Origin: Kribbella antibiotica
GTDB lineage: Bacteria; Actinomycetota; Actinomycetes; Propionibacteriales; Kribbellaceae
NCBI RefSeq assembly: GCF_004349055.1
Contig: NZ_SMKX01000090.1
Span: 1-35,202, forward strand
Length of the DNA stretch: 35,202 nt
Direction: 5' to 3'
The notes under the pieces are model-generated. The model had not been told where the DNA came from, made no database searches, and saw only the letters and a list, made by a program, of their open reading frames with translations. A program made the position numbers and the translations under genes. Positions 1-7,949 of the stretch are shown here, piece after piece; the stretch's first letter is position 1; each line of letters opens with the position of its first letter.

Positions 1-63
1 GGGATGCGGTGTGGGTCCAGTCCGATGACCAGGACGCTCGGCGTTGTCACGGTTCGACGATAG
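1..63 (+). CDS. Possible 3' end of an upstream gene (partial)
   Basis: Frame 1 is open from the window edge to a TAG at 61-63, and the last residues read SPMTRTLGVVTVRR. This could be the C-terminus of a gene beginning outside the window, ending just before the convergent exporter gene. With only 20 codons, neither codon bias nor similarity can settle it; it may equally be intergenic sequence. Confidence 0.22.
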   Translation, partial: GMRCGSSPMTRTLGVVTVRR

Positions 64-70
64 AGGGTGT

Positions 71-667
71 TCAGCTCACGAGCAGGAGGGTGGCGAGGGT
101 GGTCATCAGGAGGGCGATGGTGGCGTCCAGGAGTTGCCAGGCTCGGGGGCGGGTGAAGACGGGGGCGAGGTGCCGGGAGAGGAATCCGAGGGCGGAGAAC
201 CAGGTGATGCTGGCGGTGATCGAGCCCAGGCCGTAGAGCCAGCGGGCGTCGGGGCCGTGCTGGTTGGCGAGGGCGCCGAGCAGGACGACGGTGTCCAGGT
301 AGACGTGTGGGTTGAGATAGGTGAAGGCCAGACAAGTCAGTACGACGGTACGTAGCGCGGCGGGGGTGTGGTCGGCGGCGGCCAAGGTGGTGGGGCGGAA
401 GGCACGGCGTACGGCGAAGGCGGCGTACGCGAGGAGGAAGGCGGCGCCGCCGTACTTCGTGATGGACAGCGCGACGGGGTTGGCGGAGATCAGGACGCCG
501 AGGCCGGCGATACCGCAGGCGATCAGTACGGCGTCCGACAGGCTGCAGACGAGGACCACCGGCAGAACGTGTTCGCGCCGGAGGCCTTGGCGCAGGACGA
601 AGGCGTTCTGGGCTCCGATGGCGACGATCATGGCGAGGGTCGTCGCGAAGCCGGTAAGGGCGGTCAT
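71..667 (-). CDS. lysE: LysE/ArgO family basic amino acid exporter
   Basis: The 198-residue, very hydrophobic protein matches the LysE/ArgO exporters in length and pattern. It has an N-terminal membrane segment followed by GAQNAFVLRQG, the family hallmark loop, then about five further membrane segments and the conserved TYLNPHVYLDTVVLLG stretch. Family members export lysine and arginine across the plasma membrane and prevent toxic accumulation. The gene is transcribed divergently from a LysG/ArgP-type regulator at 741, the classical arrangement for lysE-lysG in actinobacteria, so induction by intracellular basic amino acids is likely (inference). The ATG at 667 places the family motif at the usual distance from the N-terminus. 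Confidence 0.93.
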   Translation of the reverse strand: MTALTGFATTLAMIVAIGAQNAFVLRQGLRREHVLPVVLVCSLSDAVLIACGIAGLGVLISANPVALSITKYGGAAFLLAYAAFAVRRAFRPTTLAAADHTPAALRTVVLTCLAFTYLNPHVYLDTVVLLGALANQHGPDARWLYGLGSITASITWFSALGFLSRHLAPVFTRPRAWQLLDATIALLMTTLATLLLVS

Positions 668-725
668 GGGTTCGACGGTAGGAAGATTCCGCGGGACAAA
701 CCAGCTAAAGATTCTGACGTGCCAT

Positions 726-731
726 TAGAAT
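726..731 (+). promoter_or_regulatory. -10 box of the lysG/argP-type regulator gene
   Basis: TAGAAT lies 9 bases upstream of the ATG at 741 and there is no Shine-Dalgarno sequence between them. The transcript may start at or just before the start codon (leaderless). The 73-bp intergenic region must also hold the promoter and regulator site of the divergent exporter. Confidence 0.45.
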
Positions 732-740
732 TCCTTCACT

Positions 741-1625
741 ATGCAGATTGACTCCGCGCAGCTCGAGACGTTCGCCGCGGTGGTGGACGAGGGTAGTTTC
801 GACGCCGCCGCGCAGCGGCTCCAGGTCACGCCGTCCGCGGTCAGCCAACGCATCAAGGCCTTGGAGAGCCGCCTCGGTCAGATCGTCGTGATGCGCGGGA
901 AGCCGGCCCGGCCGACGGTGGCTGGTGAGGCCGTGCTGCGGTTGGCGCGGCAGGTCGCCCTGCTGGAGTACGAGGCGATCGCAGCGGTGCAAGGGACGGT
1001 TGATGCGCTCCGCTTACCGATCGCTGTCAACGCGGACTCGCTCAACCACTGGTTCCTGGCCGCGATGCTCGACCTGTCCGAGCAGTTCCCGGCGCGCTTC
1101 GTAATCCATCGTGAAGACGAGGAGTACTCCGCCGAGTTCCTCCGCAACGGGACTGTGCTCGCCGCGGTGACCGCGGATCCGCGGCCGGTCCAGGGGTGCC
1201 GGGTCGTGCCACTGGGCAAGATGCGGTACCTCCCCGTCGCCACACCCCGGTACGTCGACCGCTGGCTGACCGGCAGGCCGTTGCCAGAGGCAATCGGTGA
1301 TGCTCCGCTGATCGTGTTCAACGAGAAGGACGTCCTGCAACACCGCTTGATCCGCAAGGTGACCAGGCGCAAACTCGATCCACCCAAGCATGCGGTTCCG
1401 GCGGCCGGCGCTTTTCGGGAGGCGGTGGAGATCGGCCTCGGCTGGGGGATGATCGAGGACCAGGTGGCCGACCCGGCGATCGCGGCCGGTCACCTGGTGA
1501 ACATTGCCCCCGGCAAGTATCTCGACATACCGCTGTACTGGCAGCACTGGAAGCTGGAGTCCGAGGTGCTCGCCGCCCTCACCGCTGCGGTGCTGCGTGC
1601 TGCGGCGGCGAGCCTGAAGACTTGA
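741..1625 (+). CDS. lysG: LysR-family regulator of the lysine/arginine exporter (LysG/ArgP type)
   Basis: This 294-residue LysR-type regulator starts MQIDSAQLETFAAVVDEGSF, with a winged helix-turn-helix over residues 1-60 (AAQRLQVTPSAVSQRIKALE is the recognition region). A substrate-binding domain follows from about residue 90. The N-terminus is typical of the ArgP/IciA/LysG subgroup, and the divergent LysE exporter at 71-667 supports that assignment. Known members bind lysine, arginine or histidine and activate the exporter gene. Its TGA at 1623-1625 lies two bases before the TA that borders a palindromic repeat (1628-1795), which may act as the downstream boundary of the transcript. Confidence 0.92.
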   Translation: MQIDSAQLETFAAVVDEGSFDAAAQRLQVTPSAVSQRIKALESRLGQIVVMRGKPARPTVAGEAVLRLARQVALLEYEAIAAVQGTVDALRLPIAVNADSLNHWFLAAMLDLSEQFPARFVIHREDEEYSAEFLRNGTVLAAVTADPRPVQGCRVVPLGKMRYLPVATPRYVDRWLTGRPLPEAIGDAPLIVFNEKDVLQHRLIRKVTRRKLDPPKHAVPAAGAFREAVEIGLGWGMIEDQVADPAIAAGHLVNIAPGKYLDIPLYWQHWKLESEVLAALTAAVLRAAAASLKT

Positions 1626-1627
1626 TC

Positions 1628-1795
1628 TAGGGCGTGTCTCTTGAGTCCCCGCCTACTGCGCTGCACCCGGCACGGCACCTCGCCGCACTGGAGGAAAGGC
1701 CACGATGGAAAAGCATCGAGGCCTTCCCTCCAGCACGCCGAGCTACCGCACCGGGCACATGCTCGCTACGGCGCGGACTCAAGAGACACGCCCTA
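1628..1795. repeat. Palindromic ~165-bp element, copy 1 (MITE-like or long hairpin)
   Basis: A nearly complete inverted repeat fills the space between two convergent genes. The outer arms GGGCGTGTCTCTTGAGTCC (1630-1648) and GGACTCAAGAGACACGCCC (1775-1793) are perfect complements and are flanked by TA on both sides. The arms continue inward imperfectly (ACCCGG at 1665-1670 with CCGGG at 1751-1755; GGCC/GGCC around a short loop near 1698-1724). A second copy lies at 11637-11801. The two copies share long inner stretches, but their outer arms differ by matched changes. The right end contributes CTA, read on the minus strand as the TAG stop of the next gene. It could be a non-autonomous mobile element with TA target duplication, or an RNA hairpin acting as a bidirectional terminator; the sequence fits both. 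Confidence 0.85.
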
Positions 1796-2641
1796 ACTCC
1801 AGCGCAGACCCATCGGGTTGTCCGGCGGCAGCAACGCCCCAGACATCAGTACGGCGCTCAACGGGTGCACGAGGTCGTGAAGCTCGGCGGTGAGTTCGTC
1901 GCCGAGTGCCCGCCAACCGGTCTCGGCCAACGCGTCGGTCATGTCCTCGACCTGCTGGCGAAGCGCTCGTCCGCTGTCGGTCAACGCGCCATCCGCCGAG
2001 AGCAACCCTCGCGAACGCAGGTCGTCCGAAGCGGCAGCCCACTCCTCCGCACTCCAGCGCCGGGCGACATCGAAGGTCTCCTTCGTCGGACCGCCGGCCG
2101 CCGAGGCGGTCACCAACGCCTGGCACGGGCTGAGCTCAGCCGCGACCAGCGCAGCCACATGCCCATCGCCACGGGATTCGCGCAGGATCGTGGTCGCCTG
2201 CCACAGCACCAGGTGTGGCTCATCCGGCCAGGGCAGCGCCGCATTGGCAGCCCCGAGGGCACGCCCCGCCACGGGAGCCACGTCCGCCGCCCGCCGAGCC
2301 ACCTCAGCCGCACGCTCGAAAGGCGGATCGGAAGGAAACAGTCGCCGTACGGCGGTATCGACCGCGGCGAGCCGTGCTTCCAGCAACTGAGCCGGGGTGG
2401 CGCGCTCCCAAGCGTCCGGGATGGAGCGGGCGACCATCGCGGGGTGGAAGTTGTAGAAGAGCGCGGCGACCAGCTCCGGCGAGGCCGCACCCAGCGGCGC
2501 GGCCCGGCAACCGAAGTAGCTCATCCAGCCGCCCTTGAGACCCAGGGCGTCGGTCGCCTGCCGGGTCTCCGGGGCGAAGTACGTGATCGCGTGGAAGGGT
2601 TCGAGCGTCTTCCAGAGGCGGCGTGCTCGGCTGTCCGTCAC
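1793..2641 (-). CDS. SCO6745 family protein (winged-helix-like, function unknown)
   Basis: The 282-residue protein begins VTDSRARRLWKTLEPFHAIT and matches the actinobacterial SCO6745 family in length and pattern: an N-terminal FHAITYFAPE segment, a central helical region and a C-terminal ALRQQVEDMTDALAETGW segment. No enzymatic motif is obvious, and the family function is unsettled. The GTG at 2641 overlaps the stop codon of the upstream acetyltransferase (GTGA at 2638-2641), so the two are probably co-translated. A longer reading to 3007 runs antisense-like through the acetyltransferase gene and is rejected. The TAG stop (1793-1795) falls in the end of the palindromic repeat, so the last codons may have been altered by insertion of that element. 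Confidence 0.85.
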   Translation of the reverse strand: MTDSRARRLWKTLEPFHAITYFAPETRQATDALGLKGGWMSYFGCRAAPLGAASPELVAALFYNFHPAMVARSIPDAWERATPAQLLEARLAAVDTAVRRLFPSDPPFERAAEVARRAADVAPVAGRALGAANAALPWPDEPHLVLWQATTILRESRGDGHVAALVAAELSPCQALVTASAAGGPTKETFDVARRWSAEEWAAASDDLRSRGLLSADGALTDSGRALRQQVEDMTDALAETGWRALGDELTAELHDLVHPLSAVLMSGALLPPDNPMGLRWS

Positions 2642-3138
2642 ACCAGCGGACGGTACATCACGTGCAGCCCGACGTACCCGAGTTTGGCGTGTTGGAAGGA
2701 CTCCGGCACGGTCCCGATGATGCGGAAGCCGAGCGCCTGCCAGAGGTGCACAGCCGGCTCGTTCGTCTCCACCACCGCGTTGAACTGGATCGCGCGGAAC
2801 CCCTCCTGCCCGGACCACGCGATCATGTCCTCGCAGAGCAGCCGGCCGACCCCGCGACCGCGAGCCTCCGGGCTGACCATGAAGCTCGCGCTGGACACGT
2901 GCGAGCCGGGGCCAGGACGGTTCGGGTACATGTTCGACGTACCGAGGACCGTGCCGTCGGCATCGACCGCGACGGTGACGCGGCTGCGCGGTGAGGTCAC
3001 CATCCACATCGCCTCGGCCTGCTCGAAAGTCAGCGACGGATCGTAGGCGTACGTCTCCTGTGCGGTGACGATGTCGTGGAAGAACGGCCAGATAACCGGC
3101 CAGTCGGCGTTGGTCGCGACCCTGATCTGCGCTGTCAT
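2638..3138 (-). CDS. GNAT family N-acetyltransferase
   Basis: This 166-residue protein is a single GNAT domain. The acetyl-CoA pyrophosphate-binding loop appears as SPEARGRGVGRLLCEDMIAW (motif A, R/Q-x-x-G-x-G/A), preceded by the SSASFMVS beta strand and followed by AIQFNAVVETNEPAVHLWQALGF (motif B). The substrate cannot be told from sequence. It is the first gene of a two-gene unit with the SCO6745-like gene. Upstream, GGAGG is separated from the ATG by a small hairpin (GATGC-TTTTC-GCATC), an unusual ribosome-binding arrangement. Confidence 0.9.
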   Translation of the reverse strand: MTAQIRVATNADWPVIWPFFHDIVTAQETYAYDPSLTFEQAEAMWMVTSPRSRVTVAVDADGTVLGTSNMYPNRPGPGSHVSSASFMVSPEARGRGVGRLLCEDMIAWSGQEGFRAIQFNAVVETNEPAVHLWQALGFRIIGTVPESFQHAKLGYVGLHVMYRPLV

Positions 3139-3196
3139 GATGCGAAAAGCATCACCTCCGCAGCCCAGCGTGCCAACCGATTTACGCCGGAGACCA

Positions 3197-3202
3197 TAGG
3201 AT
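3197..3202 (+). promoter_or_regulatory. -10 box of the cation/proton antiporter gene
   Basis: TAGGAT lies 8 bases before the ATG at 3211. No separate Shine-Dalgarno sequence precedes the ATG (GAGG abuts it), so a leaderless or near-leaderless transcript is likely. Confidence 0.4.
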
Positions 3203-3210
3203 TAGTGAGG

Positions 3211-4317
3211 ATGACTAACTCACGAGTCCATGGGTTGCCGCGCTGGAGTCTGGCTGTGCCCCCGCTCGCCTTCGTCGTCCTCGTGCTCTCCTGGGGCCGG
3301 GATCTCGGTGCGATCCTGCTGATTTTGGTCTGCGCCGGTCTCGGTGCCGCAGTGATTGCCGCTGTCCACCATGCCGAGATCGTCGCCCACCGGGTTGGCG
3401 AACCCTTCGGCACCCTGATCCTCGCGCTCGCCGTCACGATCATCGAGGTCGCGCTGATCGTCACGCTGATGGCGTCCGGCGGCGACAAGGCTGCGTCACT
3501 GGCCCGTGACACCGTGTTCGCCGCCGTGATGATCACCTGCAACGGAATCCTCGGCATCGCGCTGGTGGTCGGCTCGCTCAAGCACCACGTTCAGGAGTTC
3601 CGTGTCCACGCATCGAGCGGTGCGCTCGCGGTGATGACCGCGCTCGTCACGCTCAGCCTGGTGCTGCCGACCTTCACAACCAGCGCCTCCGGCCCGCGGT
3701 TCAGCGGACCCCAACTGGCCTTCGCCGGTGTCGTCTCACTCGTCATGTACGGCGTCTTCGTCTTCGTGCAGACCGTCCGGCATCGTGACTACTTCCTCCC
3801 GGTCGAGCCGGCCTCGACCAACGCGGACGAGGAAGAGGAGCACCACGCGGCCGCGCCCAGCGGCAAGGTCGCGCTGTTCAGCCTCGGGCTGCTGTTCGTC
3901 TGCCTGGTCGCCGTTGTCGGTTTGGCCAAGACGGTCTCGCCGAAGCTGGAGTCCGCGGTCGAGTCCGCCGGCGCTCCGCTCGCGGTGGTCGGCGTCGTCA
4001 TCGCGCTGCTCGTGCTGCTGCCGGAGACGGTTGCGGCCGTCCGTGCCGCACTCCGCAACCGCCTCCAGAACAGCATGAACCTGGCGCTCGGCTCAGCCCT
4101 GGCCAGCATCGGTCTCACCATCCCCGCGATCGGTATCGCGTCGATCTGGCTCGACGGCCCGCTCGTCCTCGGGCTCGGCGCCAAGGAGATCGTGCTGTTC
4201 GCACTGACCGTCGCAGTCAGCACGATCACCCTCGCCACCGGCAAAGCGACCCTGCTGCAGGGTGCCGTTCACCTGATGGTGTTCAGCGCCTTCCTGTTCC
4301 TAGCTGTAAGCCCCTGA
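3211..4317 (+). CDS. chaA: Calcium/sodium:proton antiporter, ChaA type (CaCA superfamily)
   Basis: The 368-residue membrane protein has about eleven hydrophobic segments and the two inverted CaCA alpha-repeats. The first is FGTLILALAVTIIEVALIVT, with a buried acidic residue. The second is MNLALGSALASIGLTIPAIG. Between the two halves is a hydrophilic, acidic and His-containing loop (NADEEEEHHAAA). ChaA-type proteins exchange Ca2+, Na+ or K+ for protons at the plasma membrane. The ATG at 3211 was chosen because an upstream extension to 3076 runs antisense through the acetyltransferase; a GTG at 3205 is an alternative. Its 3' end overlaps the convergent ankyrin gene by 35 bp. Confidence 0.9.
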   Translation: MTNSRVHGLPRWSLAVPPLAFVVLVLSWGRDLGAILLILVCAGLGAAVIAAVHHAEIVAHRVGEPFGTLILALAVTIIEVALIVTLMASGGDKAASLARDTVFAAVMITCNGILGIALVVGSLKHHVQEFRVHASSGALAVMTALVTLSLVLPTFTTSASGPRFSGPQLAFAGVVSLVMYGVFVFVQTVRHRDYFLPVEPASTNADEEEEHHAAAPSGKVALFSLGLLFVCLVAVVGLAKTVSPKLESAVESAGAPLAVVGVVIALLVLLPETVAAVRAALRNRLQNSMNLALGSALASIGLTIPAIGIASIWLDGPLVLGLGAKEIVLFALTVAVSTITLATGKATLLQGAVHLMVFSAFLFLAVSP

Positions 4318-5680
4318 GGTAGTCGGCCACTGCCTTCTGCTGGTTGTGCTCGGCCCAGCCCAACGCGTTCCCGTCGTACGACGGATCGCGCTGATCCGGG
4401 TCGGCGCCGAGCTCGACCAGCCGCTTGACCGTTTCCAGGTGACCGTTCAGCGCGGCCCGATGGATCGGCGCGGAGCCGGCCATGTGATTCACGTCGAACC
4501 CCAAGCGTTGTAAGGGTTCCAGCGCCTCGGTCCGCCCAGTTTCTGCAGCCCGCATCACGAGGTGTGGATTGCGCGCAACTGCTCGGGCAGCAAGCGCTGC
4601 GTCAACCTCCACGACCTCGCCCCGCCAGGCCGCCGCGTACACCTCATGGACTTCGTCCAGCGGCGCCGCCCCGTGAGCGCGCAGCAGCTCGGCGATCTCG
4701 GTATGACCTTGCACAGCGGCAAGCTCGTACGCACGGTGCCCACAGAAGGTCGGATGCTCCGTGCCGCGCCCTTCCGGGTCGATGCCTTGGGCCAGTACCA
4801 GCTCAACCCGATGCAGCAAACCGGCAGACGACGCAAACACAAGCTCGTCTTCGAGTAACTGCAAGGGCGTCGGGTGCGCCGAGGTCAACCGCTCATGCCA
4901 CGGACCGCCATCACCCCGACCCAGTCCGAACTCCAGCAACAACTCCAGATGCACATCGTCGTACGGCGGCGGACAGCCCGGCCCGCAGTTGTACATGGTC
5001 TGGCTGTCGTTCGCATCCGCACTGGCTTCGAGCAGCAATCGAGCCAGCTGGACCCGGTTGGGATGCGGCGGCTGATCGCCTTCGCCCCGACCAAAGACGC
5101 CGGTCAACGCAGTGAATGGTGACGGAAGCCCCTGCCACAGATAGCCCGCGTTCGGATCCGCGCCGTTCTCCAACAGCAGCCGCGCGATCTCCACCTGATT
5201 CGGTGCGTCGAGACGGTTGTAGGTGAGGTAGAGCAACGGCTCCCACCGGTACGGTCCGCCCTCAACCCTTGCCTGGCTGAGATTCCGCCGTACGGCGTCG
5301 ATGTCGCCGGCGACGACCATCGTGTAAATGTTGCTCTGAGCAACTTCAGGCAAGAAGGATTGGGCGGCGTGCTGCCGGGCCGGATCGTCTTGTCCGTAGT
5401 GCAGCGTTGCCAGCTTGAGGAACTCGTCGGCGCGCTGTTCGGGCGTGTCGAGCGGACCGCCGACCGACTCCCGATGCGGGGAGCGGCTGTAGCGGTCGAC
5501 GAGCTCGATGTGGTGCACGATCCGCGGCCAGCTGGCGAATCCGTAGCTGCGGGCAGTCGCCAGCTGGGCCTCGGCCAACGTCGCATCCGGCTTGTCGCCG
5601 CGAAGCTCGGCCAGCAGACGTTTGGCCTGTTTGCGCAGGTGATCCAGGTTCGGGTCGTTCGGAAGATTGCGGGTCGGCAT
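4283..5680 (-). CDS. Ankyrin-repeat domain protein
   Basis: The 465-residue soluble protein opens with LPNDPNLDHLRKQAKRLL and a SYGFASWPRIVHHIE segment, an N-terminal module seen on many bacterial ankyrin proteins. Several ankyrin units follow, recognisable as IARLLLENGADPNAG, LARLLLEASADANDS, ELAAVQGHTEIAELLRAHGA, IHRAALNGHLETVKRLVELGADPDQRD and a last short one. No signal peptide or membrane segment is seen. Ankyrin arrays usually bind other proteins; the partner is unknown. GAGGAGG lies 7 bases before the ATG at 5680, which fixes the start. The 150 bases upstream to the next gene hold only the promoter region. Confidence 0.9.
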   Translation of the reverse strand: MPTRNLPNDPNLDHLRKQAKRLLAELRGDKPDATLAEAQLATARSYGFASWPRIVHHIELVDRYSRSPHRESVGGPLDTPEQRADEFLKLATLHYGQDDPARQHAAQSFLPEVAQSNIYTMVVAGDIDAVRRNLSQARVEGGPYRWEPLLYLTYNRLDAPNQVEIARLLLENGADPNAGYLWQGLPSPFTALTGVFGRGEGDQPPHPNRVQLARLLLEASADANDSQTMYNCGPGCPPPYDDVHLELLLEFGLGRGDGGPWHERLTSAHPTPLQLLEDELVFASSAGLLHRVELVLAQGIDPEGRGTEHPTFCGHRAYELAAVQGHTEIAELLRAHGAAPLDEVHEVYAAAWRGEVVEVDAALAARAVARNPHLVMRAAETGRTEALEPLQRLGFDVNHMAGSAPIHRAALNGHLETVKRLVELGADPDQRDPSYDGNALGWAEHNQQKAVADYLRGLQLGTGRR

Positions 5681-5830
5681 CAGCCGACCTCCTCTCTGCG
5701 AGCCTGCTGTCCGCGTTGACAGGCGAGAAAGGAGGTGAGCAACAACAACACCAACTCAAGCACTTCAGGTGGGCTGAGCCCTTCCCGCGGACCGGGTGCG
5801 CCCTGAGCGCCTAGCAAAAACAGTAGCGCA

Positions 5831-6196
5831 TCAAGGCTTCTCCATCCACCACTCAGTGAATTCGTGCGCCCGGTCCTTGGTCAGCCGAATCACCCACAGG
5901 TTGCTGAACTCGCCCGGCGGCTCGGTCAGATACGTCGTCCACCCGCGCACGAACCCGACCCCGTCACCGAACCCGAGCACCTCGTACTCGAAGGCCGTCT
6001 CGCCCGGAGCATCCGCAACCTCCGCCCAGGCCGCCACGATCGCGTCCCGCCCGCGCACCGGTTCCTCGTCCGGCCGCCGGAACCAGGCCGCATCCTCGGT
6101 CCACAGCGCGGCGATATCAGCCGGGTCGTTCGACTCCCAGGCTTTGCGGTACTTCGTCACCCATCGATCCAGATCCTTCTCCCGCATACCCGGCAT
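5831..6196 (-). CDS. NTF2-like / SnoaL-like domain protein
   Basis: This 121-residue protein has the cone-shaped NTF2-fold pattern: an N-terminal helix (LDRWVTKYRKAWESNDPADIAALWTEDAAW), then PVRGRDAIVAAWAEV and three beta strands ending in LWVIRLTKDRAHEFTEWWME. Many such proteins are small isomerases, hydrolases or ligand binders; the substrate here is unknown. It starts 4 bases after the stop of the amidohydrolase gene, so both are probably one transcript. Either the first ATG or the ATG three codons later could be used, as neither has a clear ribosome-binding site. Confidence 0.82.
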   Translation of the reverse strand: MPGMREKDLDRWVTKYRKAWESNDPADIAALWTEDAAWFRRPDEEPVRGRDAIVAAWAEVADAPGETAFEYEVLGFGDGVGFVRGWTTYLTEPPGEFSNLWVIRLTKDRAHEFTEWWMEKP

Positions 6197-6200
6197 CGTC

Positions 6201-7238
6201 TCAAGCGATCCGCTTCCCGTTCAGTACGACGCTCGCCGGGGTCGCGAGGATTTCCGGGTGTTCGCGCGGATCCGCGGCATACGTGACCAGGTTCCCGTCT
6301 CCGCTCAGCCCGAGGTACTCCTGCGCTCCGGTGGAGGCCGCGACGAGCGCCTGGGTGACGGTCAGCCCGTGCTTCACCAGCAGGTCGACCTCGCCCGCGA
6401 CCGAGCCGACGACATCCGAGCCGGCGAGCACGCGAACGCCGTACCGGTCGGTGAGCGCGAGCATGGCGGCGGTCTGTTCGGAGCGGGCGAGTCGGCGTGC
6501 ACGTCGTTCCGGAGTCTCGTCCGGGGCCTCGCTGACTGAGGCGCACAGGGTCGGGGTCCAGGCGCCGCCGCGGGAGCCGAGAGTTTCGAGGTCCTGCTCG
6601 GTGAGCGCCATCCCGTGCTCGATCGAGTCGACGCCGACGCGGATCAGCTCACTGGCGATGTCGGTGTTGCAGTGCGCTGCGACCCGCGCGCCGCGGCTGT
6701 GGGCGAGCTCGACCATCGCCTGGATCACGTCGGTGTCGTAGGTCTGCGCCATCGCGCTGCCGCGGATCGGGCCGTCCGGACCCACCTCGGGGAAGTCGGC
6801 GACGAGCTTCAGCCAGGTCGCGCCGTCGGCGATCTCAGCCTCGACCGCAGCCAGCAATTCCTCGGGCGCGACCGGCTCGTACGCCGCGGGAAAGTAGCGC
6901 CCCGCCGGCGCCAGGAAGCGCCCGGCGGCCAGGACCAGCGGTCGGCTGTCGTCCTCGGTCGTGGCCAGCTTGAGCGTCACCGACCGGTTGCCGCCGACGT
7001 CGCGCACCGCGCTGACCCCAGCCGCAGCCAGCTCCTTGAGCCGCTCCTGCGCAAAATCGTCCCCGAACAACGCCGGCCAACCATCAGCGCCGCGCCCCAG
7101 CGTCAGGTGACAGTGCGAGTCAACCAACCCCGGTACGGCGAACTGTCCGGGAAGTGTCTGAGCATCACCCGAGCCGATGGTCAGCCGGGTGCGGTCGCCG
7201 GTCGGGAGGACGGTTCCTTCGAAGACCCAGGTCGTCAT
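6201..7238 (-). CDS. Metal-dependent amidohydrolase (imidazolonepropionase-like)
   Basis: The 345-residue protein is a complete amidohydrolase of the imidazolonepropionase/prolidase-like group. Metal-site motifs appear in order: VDSHCHL (HxH), WLKLVAD (bridging lysine candidate), VAAHCNTD (His), SIEHGMAL (His) and LAGSDVV (catalytic Asp). The family hydrolyses cyclic amides, dipeptides or related compounds; the substrate is not evident. The start at 7238 (MTTWVFEGTVLP) gives the normal small N-terminal beta domain, and a longer reading runs antisense through the TetR gene. It is divergent from that TetR regulator with only 42 bp between, so the TetR protein probably controls it (inference). 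Confidence 0.88.
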   Translation of the reverse strand: MTTWVFEGTVLPTGDRTRLTIGSGDAQTLPGQFAVPGLVDSHCHLTLGRGADGWPALFGDDFAQERLKELAAAGVSAVRDVGGNRSVTLKLATTEDDSRPLVLAAGRFLAPAGRYFPAAYEPVAPEELLAAVEAEIADGATWLKLVADFPEVGPDGPIRGSAMAQTYDTDVIQAMVELAHSRGARVAAHCNTDIASELIRVGVDSIEHGMALTEQDLETLGSRGGAWTPTLCASVSEAPDETPERRARRLARSEQTAAMLALTDRYGVRVLAGSDVVGSVAGEVDLLVKHGLTVTQALVAASTGAQEYLGLSGDGNLVTYAADPREHPEILATPASVVLNGKRIA

Positions 7239-7267
7239 CTCCCCATCCTGCCCGGGGTGAGGGTGAC

Positions 7268-7273
7268 TACGCT
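7268..7273 (+). promoter_or_regulatory. -10 box of the TetR gene
   Basis: TACGCT is followed by 7 bases and then the GTG at 7281. No Shine-Dalgarno sequence is present. This supports 7281 as a leaderless start over the in-frame GTG at 7263. Confidence 0.4.
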
Positions 7274-7280
7274 GACGGCT

Positions 7281-7949
7281 GTGACGGACGGTGCGACCAC
7301 CAAAGGTGAGCAGACGCGTGAGCTGATCCTGTCGACTGCGCTGCGGTTGTTCCGCGAGCAGGGGTACGGCAAGACGACGATGCGGGCGATCGCGACCGAG
7401 GCGGGGGTCTCGGTCGGCAATGCGTACTACTACTTCGCCTCCAAAGACCATCTGATGCAGGCGTACTACGACCACCTGCAGGAGCAGCACCGGGATTCGG
7501 TGCAGACGGTCCTGGAAGGCGAGAAGTCGTTCGCGGCGCGGCTGAGCGGCGTACTGCGGGTGTGGTTGGACGTGTCGGCGCCGTACCACGAGTTCGCCGG
7601 GACGTTCTTCAAGACGGCTGCGGATCCGAAGAGTCCGCTGTCGCCGTTCAGCACGGAGTCGCAGCCGGCCCGGGAGGCGAGTGTCGAGATCTTCCAGCAG
7701 GTGGTCTCCGGCTCGGATCTCAAGTTGTCGGCGGACCTCGCGGCTGAGCTGCCCGAGCTGTTGTGGCTGTTCCAGATGGGGATCGTGCTGTTCTGGGTCC
7801 ACGACGACAGCGCGGACCTGTGCCGTACCTACCTGTTGATCGATCGGTCGGTGCCGTTGATCGACAAGCTGCTGCGACTGACCCGGATCCCGGGCGTGCG
7901 CGGAGTGGTCAACGACATCGTCGGCCTGATCCGCGCCATCAAGCCTTAG
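7281..7949 (+). CDS. TetR/AcrR family transcriptional regulator
   Basis: The 222-residue protein has the TetR N-terminal DNA-binding domain (TRELILSTALRLFREQGYGK, then MRAIATEAGVSVGNAYYYFA as the helix-turn-helix). An all-helical ligand-binding domain follows, with the segment PYHEFAGTFFKTAADPKSPL. It is divergent from the amidohydrolase at 6201-7238, and the short shared promoter region suggests that it represses this gene and itself. Its TAG (7947-7949) directly abuts the stop codon of the convergent DinB-like gene. The GTG at 7263 is an alternative start. Confidence 0.9.
   Translation: MTDGATTKGEQTRELILSTALRLFREQGYGKTTMRAIATEAGVSVGNAYYYFASKDHLMQAYYDHLQEQHRDSVQTVLEGEKSFAARLSGVLRVWLDVSAPYHEFAGTFFKTAADPKSPLSPFSTESQPAREASVEIFQQVVSGSDLKLSADLAAELPELLWLFQMGIVLFWVHDDSADLCRTYLLIDRSVPLIDKLLRLTRIPGVRGVVNDIVGLIRAIKP

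Noticed and set aside
1634..1893. Open frames inside the palindromic repeats (peptides like IEASPPARRATAP)
   Set aside because: The same peptide appears in both copies only because the DNA is repeated; the ATG after GGAGG is in different frames in the two copies.
2642..3007. N-terminal extension of the SCO6745-like protein
   Set aside because: It reads the acetyltransferase gene in another frame; a coupled GTG start at 2641 explains the protein better.
5729..5806. Perfect anti-SD match AAGGAGGTGA followed by a 23-codon frame (VSNNNTNSSTSGG)
   Set aside because: The GTG directly abuts the Shine-Dalgarno, leaving no spacing, and the peptide resembles nothing; probably chance.
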